Shown: positions 1 through 10,041 of the stretch, in pieces | How positions within the stretch are numbered: position 1 is the stretch's first letter | How the letters are laid out: every line of letters begins with the position of its first letter | Assembly (NCBI GenBank): GCA_905221615.1 | Contig: CAJNDT010006019.1 | Span: 124,001 to 188,000 of the forward strand | Source of the DNA: Symbiodinium sp. CCMP2592 | Taxonomy: Eukaryota > Sar > Dinophyceae > Suessiales > Symbiodiniaceae | Direction: 5' to 3' | DNA length: 64,000 nt | Made by a program: the position numbers and the translations under genes | Notes under the pieces: model-generated | Told to the model about the DNA's origin: nothing | The model's input: the letters and a program-made list of their open reading frames with translations, nothing else | Database searches by the model: none

Positions 1-1260
1 ACCTGCAGCAGAGATATATGGCATGATATGTTGAGCTGCTTGCGTCTGAGTCCGTTGCTGTTCCTTCGCCCTCCAAGGCCCGTAACAGTGGACCCCTCCA
101 GTTCTCTGAAACCTCCAAGCGTGCCTGAAAAGTAGCCAACGACCCTTCGAGTCTACGACGCTAGGAGCCGCTAGGATCCAGGTTGCAAGACGAAGGCGGT
201 ACGGACACCAAAGTTCCAGCGAATTGTCACTCTCGCCATGTCACCACCTGCTGTTGAGAGAGAGGTTTCTCGAGGCCGCTCTCGTGAGGCGGCTCGGGGG
301 TCCACTGACGCTGGCAGAAGCTGAAGTACAAAGGTACAGAGCTGCGGCCCAGAGAGAGTGTTGAGGTAGTAAGCCTGCATGTCTGCATGGCCGAAATGCA
401 ATTACCCAACGCAGCTCAGAGATCAGATCAGTCGGCCATTCGACAAACTAACTCATTAGCTGCCGCAACGACAACTCCTTCCTCCGTTTCGGTGCTTCAC
501 GTCGGGACTTTTTGGCAAGCTTGAGACACGCACAGCGATGCTTCTTTTCTGGGCTCCCGCACGTTCGCAAGTTGTCAAAGCCGGAGCCCTCAGCTCTTGG
601 AAGATGCTCACACGACTCAGACTCTTTTGGGGTTTTGTGGCCTCAGTGCCCACCAGCCGGAGCCTTCAGCAGAAAGCTCCGAGTCTGAGGTGAGAGCACA
701 ACTGGCGGTAACTGGGCTCCCGACCACTCCATATTAGGGAGCCTCCAACTCAGGGTCACCACAGCCTAAGTTATGCAGCCACGCGTGGCGGAAAACCGCT
801 CCGTGCTTCCGTGCTTCGCTGTGCAGGCGCACCGGCACGACGTCGGAGTCGCAGCGCAGCTCCGCTCCTGAAGAGCGCTGCCGCGACGGGCTCACACGGG
901 CTCGCCGATGAGACGTCTCTCCATCCTTCTGAAAAAAAGCTTGAAGAAGAGCCTTTTCTGAGCTTGCCACGGAGGTGCAGGGGCGGATCCAGAAAGGTGC
1001 AGATGGGATCCGAGGCCGCGGACTGCAAGTTCGCCACCTAAACCCACGCCCCACATAGCATAGCACACGCTTCGGCAGAAGGGGGCAAGGGAAGGGGGGG
1101 GAGGGGGCTCGGCGGCTCGGGGGCTCGGCTCTCTCTCGTCTGCTGCTGCACATGCGCGTCGCTCGGCTCCGGGCGTAGAGGCCGTCGTTCGGCTTGGGCC
1201 CCGCCAAGAGCACCATCCTGCGGAGCGCGGCGAGAGCAGCCAGACGGCTCAGTCTGAGCT
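1..1260. other. Host DNA, left flank, no assigned gene
   Basis: Mixed-composition DNA becoming GC-rich after about 740. Reading frames of up to 160 codons exist on the minus strand but show no recognisable domain. They overlap in several frames, as expected for GC-rich DNA lacking AT-rich stops. I see no convincing exon here. Confidence 0.4.
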
Positions 1261-1340
1261 CTCTCTTTTAAACCACTTTCAAGCGGCTCTGCTCTCTGCT
1301 CTCTGCTCTTCTGCGGCTCTGCTCTTCTGCGGACTCGCGT
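1261..1340. repeat. Short CTCTGCT-type minisatellite
   Basis: Near-tandem copies of GCTCTGCT/CTCTGCTCTTCTGCGG occupy this stretch. The motif resembles the octamer array at 25.5 kb, suggesting that CTCTGCTG-type tracts recur in this genome. Confidence 0.6.
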
Positions 1341-1399
1341 CCTGTACTGGATCCGGCTTTGCTCGAAGGCGAAGAGCCGGCCCTCCCATCGCAAGCGCA

Positions 1400-1416
1400 G
1401 GGGGGGGGGGGGGGGG
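1400..1416. repeat. Poly-G tract (17 G)
   Basis: An uninterrupted run of 17 G on the plus strand. Its length should be regarded as uncertain because homopolymers are error-prone in sequencing and assembly. Confidence 0.9.
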
Positions 1417-1599
1417 CCCATCCGCGTGAAAACACCAACCAGCAAGCAGCTGCAGGGACTCAATGGGCCCTTGGCCTCTTCGTAGCCGCCGGCCGGCATC
1501 GAGATGCGTTCCAGCTCCTTGGCATCCCGCCAATCATCGGCGCTGGCAGCCTCTCACAGAGCAGCAGAGCCAGCGAAACCCTCGAGCCCCCGATAATTG

Positions 1600-2100
1600 A
1601 AACATCTACATATGTTTGAGGATCTTTGAGGGGCTCCAGAGGCGGCGGGCAATTGCTTATATATATGGGGAATACTCAGGTTATCTACTACAACTATAAG
1701 GCTATGTAAACCATGTAATGTGCATGCTGCATGCGGCATAAATCATACATAAACGGACTTATGAAGTGATGTTAAAGCTTCGTGAAAATAGTGAGCTCGT
1801 CCACGCATGCGATAGATCACGCAAGTGAAAGAAAACGTTTATAACTTATATAATGGAAGCATCTCGAAGTGTATAGTGAAGTTCATGCGAATGACGCAAT
1901 TCTGGCTTTGAAAGGCAATGAGCTTTTTGAAGCAATAAATATGTAAGATTATACAAGCTTCTGGAAAGATGTGTATTAAGTAGAATATGATTATATAAGA
2001 AGTCAAAGCACGTTCAAGACAAATGAAGCTAATACTGAGTTCAATACTGTTTTGAACTGTCTTTTTTGAGAAACGACAAATAAAGGACTGCTCAACAAGG
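1600..2100. other. AT-rich intergenic stretch
   Basis: AT-rich sequence with a minus-strand 100-codon open frame (1839-2141) that is hydrophobic and resembles no family I know. It contrasts sharply with the GC-rich DNA on either side. Nothing functional is supported. Confidence 0.4.
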
Positions 2101-2302
2101 CCTTGTCTGGATGGAGCCAACTGGAACCTCAAACCGCGCATCTGTGGAAAGAAAACCTGAGAATCGGCGCCTCGCGTTGCTCAACAACAATTATCAAACT
2201 CTGTCGACTGAACTGCGCACTCACGGTCGTATATGCGCACGACCAACTTCTGAGTGGCAGAGCTGCAGTAAGTCTTGCGGTGCCACTCGCGAAGCCATCG
2301 TT

Positions 2303-2957
2303 CTAGCAACTCGAATACAGCCCAGATCCATCACCATCGAAATTAGGATCAAGGCTTTTGGGATATTCAGTGGAGGCCATGAAGGAATTGCTCATAATGG
2401 CAGCAGCTGCACTGTTGTCGGCGACTGCCTCACCTCCAGTGGACGGCATCAATGAGTCCTTGGAGTCAGGCTTGCCTCCATCTCTGCTCCCTTTCCTGTC
2501 ATCCCAGAAATTATTCTCTTGCCACTGCCGGGCTTCGGGCTGCTTCAGCCAAATGACCGTTTCTTTGAGTTTTCCTCCGGAGCCGTTGCCCTTGTCTTTG
2601 CCTGTGCGGTTGCTTTTGACTCCGTGCGTCATTTTTGGACCTGGAAGGCGTCGCCGAAACCATGCATAGGGTTTCAAGGAACCCATCGGTGCCATCCTCT
2701 TCGCCCTCAAGCCAACAGCTTTCACCGTTCTCCAGGTGGCCTTCTTCGATCACCAAGAAGGTATTGCGGCCAGGAGGCGCCAGGATAGGATTGTCGACAG
2801 CAGTCCTTGTCGTACAAACAACCGCCTGGTAAACTGGCAGAACGAAAAACACTCGGTTGCGGTGCGCCTGATTTGGAAACTGTGTCAGGAAGACGAGTTG
2901 CCTTGATCGGGGTCGTTCTGGAATGCTGGTCTCTGGTTCCTCTCTTTGGCACGGCAC
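2303..2957 (-). pseudogene. Decayed coding sequence, unknown family
   Basis: Three overlapping minus-strand frames (2511-2957, 2303-2725, 2722-2952) look like pieces of one protein that changes frame. An acidic piece (NTFLVIEEGHLENGESCWLE) is followed in another frame by a Lys/Gly-rich piece (SNRTGKDKGNGSGGK) and an acidic Ser/Asp tail. The amino-acid make-up is biologically plausible and continuous across frames, but I recognise no domain. It could be a decayed retroelement ORF or exons of a host gene. Confidence 0.3.
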
Positions 2958-2987
2958 ATCGGTCTAATGGCGTGATTGTTTGTTCTT

Positions 2988-3517
2988 TTATCTATCAGGG
3001 AATGACAAAACGAAAGCTCTCAAATCAGCATTGTTCGGATCCATGACGGCAGTGTAGGTATCGTTCCAGGCCTTCTGTGTTTTCTTCTTAAAGAATTGGA
3101 AGGTGGTGAGCAGCGTCCTCAATAGCACTTTGAAGTATTCGACTGCGTTGTTTAAATCCTCAGTGGCGATCTCTGTCAAAAGCCTGTTGTGAATGGCTGC
3201 TTCACTCTCCAGCCTATTACCCGAGGCTGGTCCACGCCTGTCTGAATCTGCTCAGTGATGCCGGCGAACAAGCTGTACTTGGTCCATCTTGCGACGGAGG
3301 TACCTTCGCGGTTACCTGTTGACATGCCGAAATGCGGTGCCGTTCTTGAAGGTGCCTGTGTCTGGTTTGGTTTGTGATTAGCGGTAGGATTCATGACGTG
3401 GAGATAGCTATTCTTCGTTTCCATCCTCATGGTCATACCACGCAGCAGGGCAGCTAAACGAGCGTTCCGACAGGTACTTCCACCGATGTTAAGCTTCCCG
3501 TTTTCCGGGAGGTCCAC
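2988..3517 (-). pseudogene. Possible decayed ORF, unknown
   Basis: Two minus-strand frames (3176-3517 and 2988-3179) abut. The first ends in Asn/Thr-rich sequence with NSYLHVMNPTANHKPNQTQ; the second begins with a helical segment (EDLNNAVEYFKVLLRTLLTT). They may belong with the decayed sequence just downstream on the same strand. No homology is recognised. Confidence 0.25.
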
Positions 3518-3906
3518 AGGCTTACAGCTGTTGTCTTTACTCTACTGACTCTACTCTGCTAGAACCTCGAGCAGCAAGCGTGAAACATGCCTGTGACCTG
3601 TGACACTCAACAACATTCAGCACTTCACCTCTCCCCCGCCTCCTGCCTTGGAGAAAGTAACTGAGCAATATGTCGGCCCTCTTCGCTTGGCCGGGCCGAG
3701 GCGGACAACGTGAAGCGTTTGCAATTGCTCAACATACGTACGATTGTGAGATAACTCCTCCAAACACTTGGGGGCACAGTCCCAGAGACTGCAAGCAGCA
3801 TGGAACATGGTGCGTCATGTGATTCATTTTGACATGAGCGAAGGTGACCTCCAGTTCCTCGGCTGCAAAGAATGCCGTTATCTTGGATCTCTTCTCTAAG
3901 CAAGGC

Positions 3907-4707
3907 TTACCTCACGATTTTCACAGAATGACCTTGCCGAAACATTGGAGCCGCACCGGAAGACGAAAAGAGCCGTTGGCATTCTGCCCGCCAGGCGAAG
4001 TTGTGGCCGCAGCCGCATGTCGTCTGCACTGGAGCGAAGGCTCCGGGTCGACGGCTCTGCCGAGGGCTCTGCAGAGTGTGGAGCAACCTTCTCTGATAAT
4101 GTAAGCTTAGGCTTATGGGCCCAGGCCACCGGCCTTTTCTTATGGTCTGAAGGCATTTTCTGTCCTCTCCGTGAGGTGTGAGCTTGAAGAATCTATCTCT
4201 TGCCTGTGCTGGAGGAGAAGAGCTGGCAGCTGCGGCCGGCCTTGTCTGGGGTGTCGCCTGGGCTCCAGGGCCGCGCTTGGACCTGAAGCGCACCAAAGCA
4301 CCGCGCCGCGCATCCGATGCTTCATGCACCGCAGGCTCTGAGAGAGAGCCTCCCCTCCGGCGGCTGCCATGCGGGTTCGCGGGTTCTCTGCCCCTGCAGC
4401 CCTTATAAAGGAGGGCGGCAGTTGCCGGCGGTCGCCGGTCCCGGCCCGTCCCGCGCCGGCCTTGTAGCTGCTCTTGGCCTCCGAGGCGAAGAGGAGGCAG
4501 CGCTCCGCGGCGCAGCGAGGCCTCGGCCAAAGACAGCCGCGGAGAGTCAGAGACTCCGCGGCTGACCCTTTCCCAAAAGCGGTTTTCATAAATGCACACG
4601 CGGATTTTCGCAGATTTCTCCCGCTGAGGAGGGCGCTGACAGGATTCCGGCAAAGGCAAGCAGACCTCAAAAAATTCGCGTTGCTCCGCGTCGCCTCGTC
4701 GCCTCAT
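3907..4707 (-). CDS. Long GC-rich open frame, possible host exons
   Basis: A 266-codon open frame rich in Arg, Pro, Ala and Ser, overlapped by a 176-codon frame in another register (4140-4670). A possible splice junction of the dinoflagellate type (CCAGCACAG followed by GC) lies near 4190-4210, so parts may be exons. In GC-rich DNA frames of this length arise by chance. No domain is recognised. Confidence 0.25.
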   Translation of the reverse strand: MRRRGDAEQREFFEVCLPLPESCQRPPQREKSAKIRVCIYENRFWERVSRGVSDSPRLSLAEASLRRGALPPLRLGGQEQLQGRRGTGRDRRPPATAALLYKGCRGREPANPHGSRRRGGSLSEPAVHEASDARRGALVRFRSKRGPGAQATPQTRPAAAASSSPPAQARDRFFKLTPHGEDRKCLQTIRKGRWPGPISLSLHYQRRLLHTLQSPRQSRRPGAFAPVQTTCGCGHNFAWRAECQRLFSSSGAAPMFRQGHSVKIVR

Positions 4708-4716
4708 CGCCCCGCT

Positions 4717-6400
4717 TCACCTCGCTTCACGCGGTCGGGCCCGGTCGGCCGCGCCGCGACTTCTCTCGCCGAGTCGCTGGAGCTGCTGGAACCTCCAGCA
4801 ATGGCACCTCAGTGGGGCACAGACGTCACAATCCGTCGTCAGCGTCAAACGGCACGTCGCAGACGGGCTGCATCCGGTGGCGCTGCGGCTGCTTTGCCCT
4901 TCGCCTGCAAGACGCAAAAAAGGGGGCCAAGAGTTGGATCGTTGCGAACTCGAGTCTTGCTGCAAGCATCTCAACTTCCGCACAGGGTTGCGGCATGTTG
5001 CGGTTGCACCGGTCAGGCCGGTGAGGCGCCTTCGCCGCGGCCTTGCCTTTTGGAGGCATGGCACATTGCGAGTCGGGCTAGGCTGAAAGCGGCAAGCTAA
5101 GATTCTAAAGCCGGTCTGCTGGGGCAGCTCACAGCGGCTGCTGGGTCGTAGAACGTAGAAGCCGTCGATTTTGCATTCGACAGGACGTGGGGCCGCCTAC
5201 ACCTGCTGGAGCCAAAGACCATCGGCAAGGGGCAGAGAAGCTGCAGAGTAAAACTCTTTGAAGCGAGCGCGCGGCGCGAGCCGGAAGAGCCGGATTGCAG
5301 GCGTCTTTTTGATTTTCCGGAGGGGAGCAGAGTGCTCAGATGTCGTCGGCGTTGATTGCCCCGATGTCTTCGTCCTGTCAGAGTGCTCACGTCTCGCGGT
5401 CTGCGACACGGCGACACTGTCGCGGTCTGCGTGCCTCTGAGTCCGAGGAGTCGGAAGACCTCGGAGCTAAGACCCCCCCAACACCCCACACTCTCTCCGA
5501 CGCTTTCTCTCTCTCTGTTCTCTCTCTCTCTCTGTCTCGGGCTGCGGCGCGGCGTTTGCGCCGGGGTTCCCGGGCCCTGCCTTGGCCAAGGTCTTGGCAC
5601 CGATCGCCGTGCCTCCAAAAGGACTCACAGCTGGCGCAAAGATCTTTTCTTCCCTCTCAGAGTTTCGATATGAAGCCTTCTGCCAGAACCTCCTTTCTCA
5701 CCACTTGCAACAACAAACTTCGTGGAGACTTGGGAATCGACAGCTTGTTTGGCCCTATTTGGTTAACTGAAAGACTTGGGCCGCATGTCAGCAGACCCAA
5801 TTCCGGCGCCCGGCCTTCAAGGCGACGTGGACCTTGCACGTGCCAGACACGTCAAGAAAACGAGTCCACCAGGAAAGAAAACTTGAAGTTTTCAGGGGCT
5901 TGCTCAAGATGTCCATTCTTTCACGATGCTGCACTACGCCCTACAGGCAACACGCCCGCGCGTTGGTTTGTATACAACGAAAACACAATCGTGCCTCGTC
6001 CGACCTTTTCAAGATACTTTGCTGTCTTTCATACGAGTGTGCATCATTTCGACACCCTTGGAATGCTCTCCGGTTAAAGTTTCGTTGCTGCTTAGTTCAT
6101 GAAATCTGCTGCGACCAGTCCCGCAACCGCAAACGCCTGCCAGACCATGTGAGCCCGTTGCCGCTGTGGTTGCCGTGTTGTCCATCCAACAACTCAGTGA
6201 CTTGGACGCTGGCTCACGGAAATACTGCTCTGCTTGTCGGCTCAGTTGCATTGATAAGCGGGGAGTGCCGACAGTGGAGTTGCGCAGATGGGCTCAATCG
6301 GAAAACCGGTGGAGGGGACGGGCATAAAGCGAGAAGGGAATGGGCAAGTGGGGGAGCAACACAACTGCTGACGGGCCGGTGTCTCAACTAAGGACTACAT
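4717..6400. other. GC-rich host DNA, no assigned gene
   Basis: Open frames occur on both strands (for example 5340-6077 plus, 5097-5618 minus) with no recognisable domains. Arg/Ser/Pro-rich translations on both strands at once indicate compositional bias rather than coding. Unrecognised exons cannot be excluded. Confidence 0.35.
5490..5550. repeat. (CT)n-rich microsatellite
   Basis: Interrupted CT dinucleotide runs (CTCTCTCT blocks broken by TGTT and TGT). Simple repeat within GC-rich DNA. Confidence 0.75.
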
Positions 6401-6865
6401 CTATAAACCTTCTACCTGTATAGATACCTATAACACATTGCCAGCAAAACATATTATATAATAAATATGTGTGTACATACAGACCGACACGTTGCCTGAC
6501 AGCGCATGTGTGTTCCTATAAGATGTATATGTATGCGTGTGTATGTACATATGTGTAAGTATGCCTTTGAACATGTTTCAGTGCGTGAGGGTTTGATCTC
6601 AGCATACTGCATGACAAGGTGATGGAACTCGGGCAATGTTGTCGTGCCGACCGGCGAATTTGGCAACACCAGGTTTTGAGGCCCGATCCCGCACAGAACA
6701 CGCAACGACTACTAAATCGACAACAATATCTCACCCGAACGAAACTACAAGGTTGAATGTGCACAACTGCAGTGCACCTGGCCACTAGTCAGTCCACATA
6801 CAGTACTGCAGTCTGAGGAGTAGCCGTGCATCTCTGTTAGCTGAGTTGCAGCTGTGGTAGCCATT
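6400..6865. other. Left flank of the copia insertion
   Basis: AT-rich DNA with TATGTATGCGTGTGTATGTACATATG-like purine/pyrimidine alternation around 6,520-6,560. No gene is seen. This is the chromosomal target side of the LTR retrotransposon that begins at 6,871. Confidence 0.5.
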
Positions 6866-6870
6866 CGTCT
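6866..6870. repeat. Target-site duplication, left (CGTCT)
   Basis: CGTCT directly abuts the outer edge of the left LTR, and the same pentamer abuts the outer edge of the right LTR at 22,652-22,656. A 5-bp duplication is the usual product of copia integrase. Confidence 0.85.
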
Positions 6871-7035
6871 TTTGAAGCAGGAACTGGATTAGTGAGTGTC
6901 CAACCACACAACGAGCACACTTTTTGGTCTGAGCCCAAGACGTCTGTCCTACAGGGTGCATTCAGAATTGAACATGAAAACTACTCTCGCATGAGGACAT
7001 GTCAACACGGCTCTTCAAGACAGGGAAATTTCACA
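6871..7035 (-). repeat. 3' LTR of the copia element
   Basis: 165 bp, reading TGTGAAATTT...GCTTCAAA on the minus strand. It matches 22,487-22,651 at 163 of 165 positions (differences at the CCT/CGT and AATT/AACT sites). The shared sequence starts exactly at the TSD on the outer side. Confidence 0.92.
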
Positions 7036-7050
7036 CCCGTCTTATCTGTA
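7036..7050 (-). promoter_or_regulatory. Polypurine tract next to 3' LTR
   Basis: On the minus strand GATAAGACGGG immediately precedes the 3' LTR. A purine-rich run at this place normally primes plus-strand DNA synthesis. It contains one T, so the assignment is positional. Confidence 0.55.
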
Positions 7051-7176
7051 GTGTGACGTCCGAATCATGCTCGAATTTTGGTCGCTTTGGACCAAACCTA
7101 CTTCACCGGATTATACCGGGAGCTTGCACGGTCAACCGAGCCGAGAACGGCGACTCAAGGCTCAAGGCTGAGTTCT

Positions 7177-7722
7177 TCAATCGTGAAGCGGAGTGCTTTC
7201 GGTACTCTCCGTATTTTGTGCGGCTTGCGCGGGCACATCGAGTACCTGTACGAGGTTGCGATCAATGCTGTGATTGATCAAAAGCGGTTTCATACTCTTA
7301 GTGAGACAATCCGCAAGTTGTAAATGCGTCGGTATCCATCTCAACTCATCACCACAGGGGTGGTACAGGACGTGCGTTAGCTCGTCCTCCTCCCAGAGCC
7401 CTTGGCGGAGTCCAGACATCTCAATGGCAAGGCGTTTATCCTCGCATGACTTTGGGATCGATGCTGTCAAGTGATCCGAGAGGGACCTGCAATCCGTATA
7501 CTGCAGGTGGAACATCGATCTCTTTGCGACTTCTTCCCAGTTCTGTGACCGGGGCAGTTTGCCAAGTACTTCGAGTACAGCTGCTCGAATGCGATCTCCA
7601 TGTTCTATGGCATGTTGCAACGAGTAAGCTTCACACTGTAGTGTGGCTCGACAAACCCGTTTCATGGTGGACGAGGAAAACGAAATGAGGTGCATCTCAT
7701 GCGTCGGCGCATTCTTGTCCAC
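7177..7722 (-). CDS. Copia RNase H domain, C-terminal part
   Basis: Second half of the copia RNase H, which removes template RNA during reverse transcription. Visible landmarks are the Glu in QCEAYSLQ, the Asp in TDCRSLSDHL and the terminal HLQLADCLTK signature. The first Asp (VVTFCDASFAG) lies in the preceding frame (7662-9350), so the domain is split by a frame change in the GC-rich stretch near 7,720-7,735. The frame closes about 140 bp before the 3' LTR. The split means no functional RNase H without recoding or sequence correction. Confidence 0.85.
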   Translation of the reverse strand: MDKNAPTHEMHLISFSSSTMKRVCRATLQCEAYSLQHAIEHGDRIRAAVLEVLGKLPRSQNWEEVAKRSMFHLQYTDCRSLSDHLTASIPKSCEDKRLAIEMSGLRQGLWEEDELTHVLYHPCGDELRWIPTHLQLADCLTKSMKPLLINHSIDRNLVQVLDVPAQAAQNTESTESTPLHD

Positions 7723-9350
7723 CGCCGACTGTGCGAAGTGAGATAGTGGAAACGGCCTCTCTGCGACTTATGGTTCGCTTCTCCAGCGAAAGAAGCGTCG
7801 CAAAACGTGACAACGGCCAGATCCCCTGTGCCCCAGGGTAACTTAGCGCTGTACGTAATCGGCCTATCCGCATCTCCTAACGCCAGTGCTACTACGCGGT
7901 TTGCCTCACGGAGCGTATCCACCGTGGCTGTCGTAACACGCTGCTGCAGGGCGTTCACCCTATAGGCAAGATCAGGTCTCGTGGCGCGAGCCACCCAGGC
8001 CAGCGATCCTATGACAGATCTCAGCGCTGTGCGCTGGCCATTCGAGACTGGAGTCGAGCCCTTTTCCGATTTATGTATATCGATCGGGCGAATTGCACGC
8101 GTGTTGTCCCTACAGTTTATACTGATGGTCCCATCGGCGCTTTGCACATACTCGCGTCCGCAGAAGCGGAACTTCTCAGTCTCTATGCGACCGATCTTAA
8201 ACTTATCCAGCAGATTCTGGATAGCTGGCTCGCCTTCGGCTGTAGCAGCCCACAGGAAATCATCCACGTGGGTGCACAAGCAAGCACACAAACGACCACC
8301 CTCTCCTGTAATATAGTACAGGGCTGACAGAATTTGCGAGGCGTTTAAGCCAGATTCTCTACAACTCTCCTTTATACGGAGGTAAAGGTTCCGCCCCGCG
8401 TCGGTGGTGCCGTACACGGGGACTCGGGCAATCATATACCCGGCTTTCTGAATTTCTGCATCGGGCACACCCTTAGGGTGTTTGGGAACCCGAAGGATGA
8501 GGAGGCGCTCAAGGGGTTTCCCTTGGAAGTATGCGTTCGTGATATCGGCTGCTTTGAGCCGCAGGGCTAACGAAACCGCCCATGAACACAGAAGGGCTAT
8601 ACCTTCCGGCTCGGCCGCGGGGCTATCTGCCCTAATATCCTCCTCATTCGAGATATGCTCGAAGTTTCCACATGCGACCAAGCGTGCTTTCCACTTGGGA
8701 GTGTATGCTGCTGTCCCCTTTAGGTGCTCGTTCTTATCGGTAAGAACCCATTTGGTGGGGATACACACGTGGCCAGCTTTTGTAAGCTCCTTAAACTCCT
8801 TGTCTGTGCAAGGGACCACCGCATTGAACTCGGTGTACTTCTGCCACTCAGTCTTCATCGCGGCATCCAGGCCTAACTGCACCTCCACAGGAGCCTTGTG
8901 ATAGTCCAAGAGCGAAGCCATATAGCCAACATCGACATTAGAGCCGATGGCATCTTCCCCATCAGGGGTGAGAGCAAAGGCCTTGGATTCCGCCTCGCGA
9001 CCATCCGAGGGCTCAGCTGCTGGCGCTGTCGTGCCAATCGCAGCTGTGTGCGATGCTGCTGCCAGTCCGTCGTCCTCTTCAGGGGCGTAGTGACACGGAT
9101 GGGCCTCTGGCAGTCCGTTAGCACGTATGTGCTCCGCGAGTTTCGAGTGCTCGAGCCATAGGTGCTGGGCGATATTTCGCCGATGGCATCGCCGCCAACT
9201 GGCCTCCGAACACAAGAGAAGTGTCCGGTGAAAATCGTCGTGAGACTCGCTAACTATCCTAGCGATCGTACAGAGCCCCTGGTCTGTTTGCAGGTTGGCC
9301 TCAATCCCGCCCCGGTTCCTATTGCCTAACTCGGGGGCGTGACTGTACAC
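7662..9350 (-). CDS. Copia reverse transcriptase (RVT_2 type)
   Basis: 562 codons. An N-terminal linker is followed by the copia RT domain: IPTKWVLTDKNEH and KWKARLVACGNFEH in the fingers, AADITNAYFQGKPLE as motif A with catalytic Asp, VYGTTDAGRNLYLRI as the copia-specific motif, and CTHVDDFLWAA as motif C. The first residue of motif C is His instead of Tyr, but both catalytic Asp are present. GSLAWVARATRPDLAYRVN and VVTFCDASFAGE lead into RNase H. The frame ends in an Arg-rich tail created by a frame change near 7,730. Upstream it overlaps the oxygenase-like frame by 25 bp in another register. Confidence 0.93.
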   Translation of the reverse strand: MYSHAPELGNRNRGGIEANLQTDQGLCTIARIVSESHDDFHRTLLLCSEASWRRCHRRNIAQHLWLEHSKLAEHIRANGLPEAHPCHYAPEEDDGLAAASHTAAIGTTAPAAEPSDGREAESKAFALTPDGEDAIGSNVDVGYMASLLDYHKAPVEVQLGLDAAMKTEWQKYTEFNAVVPCTDKEFKELTKAGHVCIPTKWVLTDKNEHLKGTAAYTPKWKARLVACGNFEHISNEEDIRADSPAAEPEGIALLCSWAVSLALRLKAADITNAYFQGKPLERLLILRVPKHPKGVPDAEIQKAGYMIARVPVYGTTDAGRNLYLRIKESCRESGLNASQILSALYYITGEGGRLCACLCTHVDDFLWAATAEGEPAIQNLLDKFKIGRIETEKFRFCGREYVQSADGTISINCRDNTRAIRPIDIHKSEKGSTPVSNGQRTALRSVIGSLAWVARATRPDLAYRVNALQQRVTTATVDTLREANRVVALALGDADRPITYSAKLPWGTGDLAVVTFCDASFAGEANHKSQRGRFHYLTSHSRRWTRMRRRMRCTSFRFPRPP

Positions 9351-9964
9351 AACTCCTTTTGCAAAGCATGTGGCAGAAAGCTCATCACAATTGTATTGTG
9401 GATGTCGAACGCTATACGGGTGACTCCTACAGTCAACGATTTCCTTGATCCCGTATTCATGAATTGAATGCGTTCCATAAACGTTTCGATGGGTAGATCC
9501 GAATGACCCATGGTGTAGATCCCATCGCTCTTTCTGCCAAAAGACTTCGGCGTATCCTTGTATATGGGATAGCCAAGATCCGACAAAAGCTGTATGTCAT
9601 CTTTAGACAGCTTGCCAAGATCACTCACTGTATATGCAGAAATACTATACCGCTCTCCTACGAACTGCGCGACCATGTGCACGTCCTTTGGGCGAAACTT
9701 AAGAACCTTGTTCTTAGTATCATGGACGGTGCCATGCATTGTCGCGTTCTGAACACGCACGGGAGTTGTACCCGTGGCTTCTTCCACCCATAGACCGCCT
9801 CCACGATACTCGCCCACACCTATAGTGTAGTTAAACGAGCCAGGAGTGTTCGTTAGGTCTCTATGGGCCTCTGCGCCTCTGTTGGTAAGCTGAACGCTAC
9901 TCCACTGTGGGTTGTGGTGTCCGGCTTGCATACTGTGATGCAAGAGGTAGCGGTTGAGATACAT
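9326..9964 (-). CDS. 2OG-Fe(II) oxygenase-like domain in copia pol
   Basis: Lies between integrase and RT of the copia element. The frame shows the landmarks of a double-stranded beta-helix 2-oxoglutarate/Fe(II) dioxygenase: an HxD metal motif (AHRDLTN, H34/D36), a following strand (FNYTIGVGEYRGGGLWVEE), and a distal His plus Arg ten residues on (DVHMVAQFVGERYSISAYT, H96 and R105). The HRDxxN...GGxLWV pattern most resembles the TET/JBP branch that oxidises methylcytosine or thymine in DNA. After the fold comes a helical tail (LSKDDIQLLSDLGYPI). Activity is inferred from motifs only; a degenerate or structural role is possible. The domain may begin upstream of the first Met shown. Confidence 0.6.
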   Translation of the reverse strand: MYLNRYLLHHSMQAGHHNPQWSSVQLTNRGAEAHRDLTNTPGSFNYTIGVGEYRGGGLWVEEATGTTPVRVQNATMHGTVHDTKNKVLKFRPKDVHMVAQFVGERYSISAYTVSDLGKLSKDDIQLLSDLGYPIYKDTPKSFGRKSDGIYTMGHSDLPIETFMERIQFMNTGSRKSLTVGVTRIAFDIHNTIVMSFLPHALQKELCTVTPPS

Positions 9965-10041
9965 AGCGAACGACGGCCTCTCGCGCGTCGGTCCAGAGAC
10001 ACCAACAAGACCACCGTGTCGATATACTCCTACCGCGAGGG

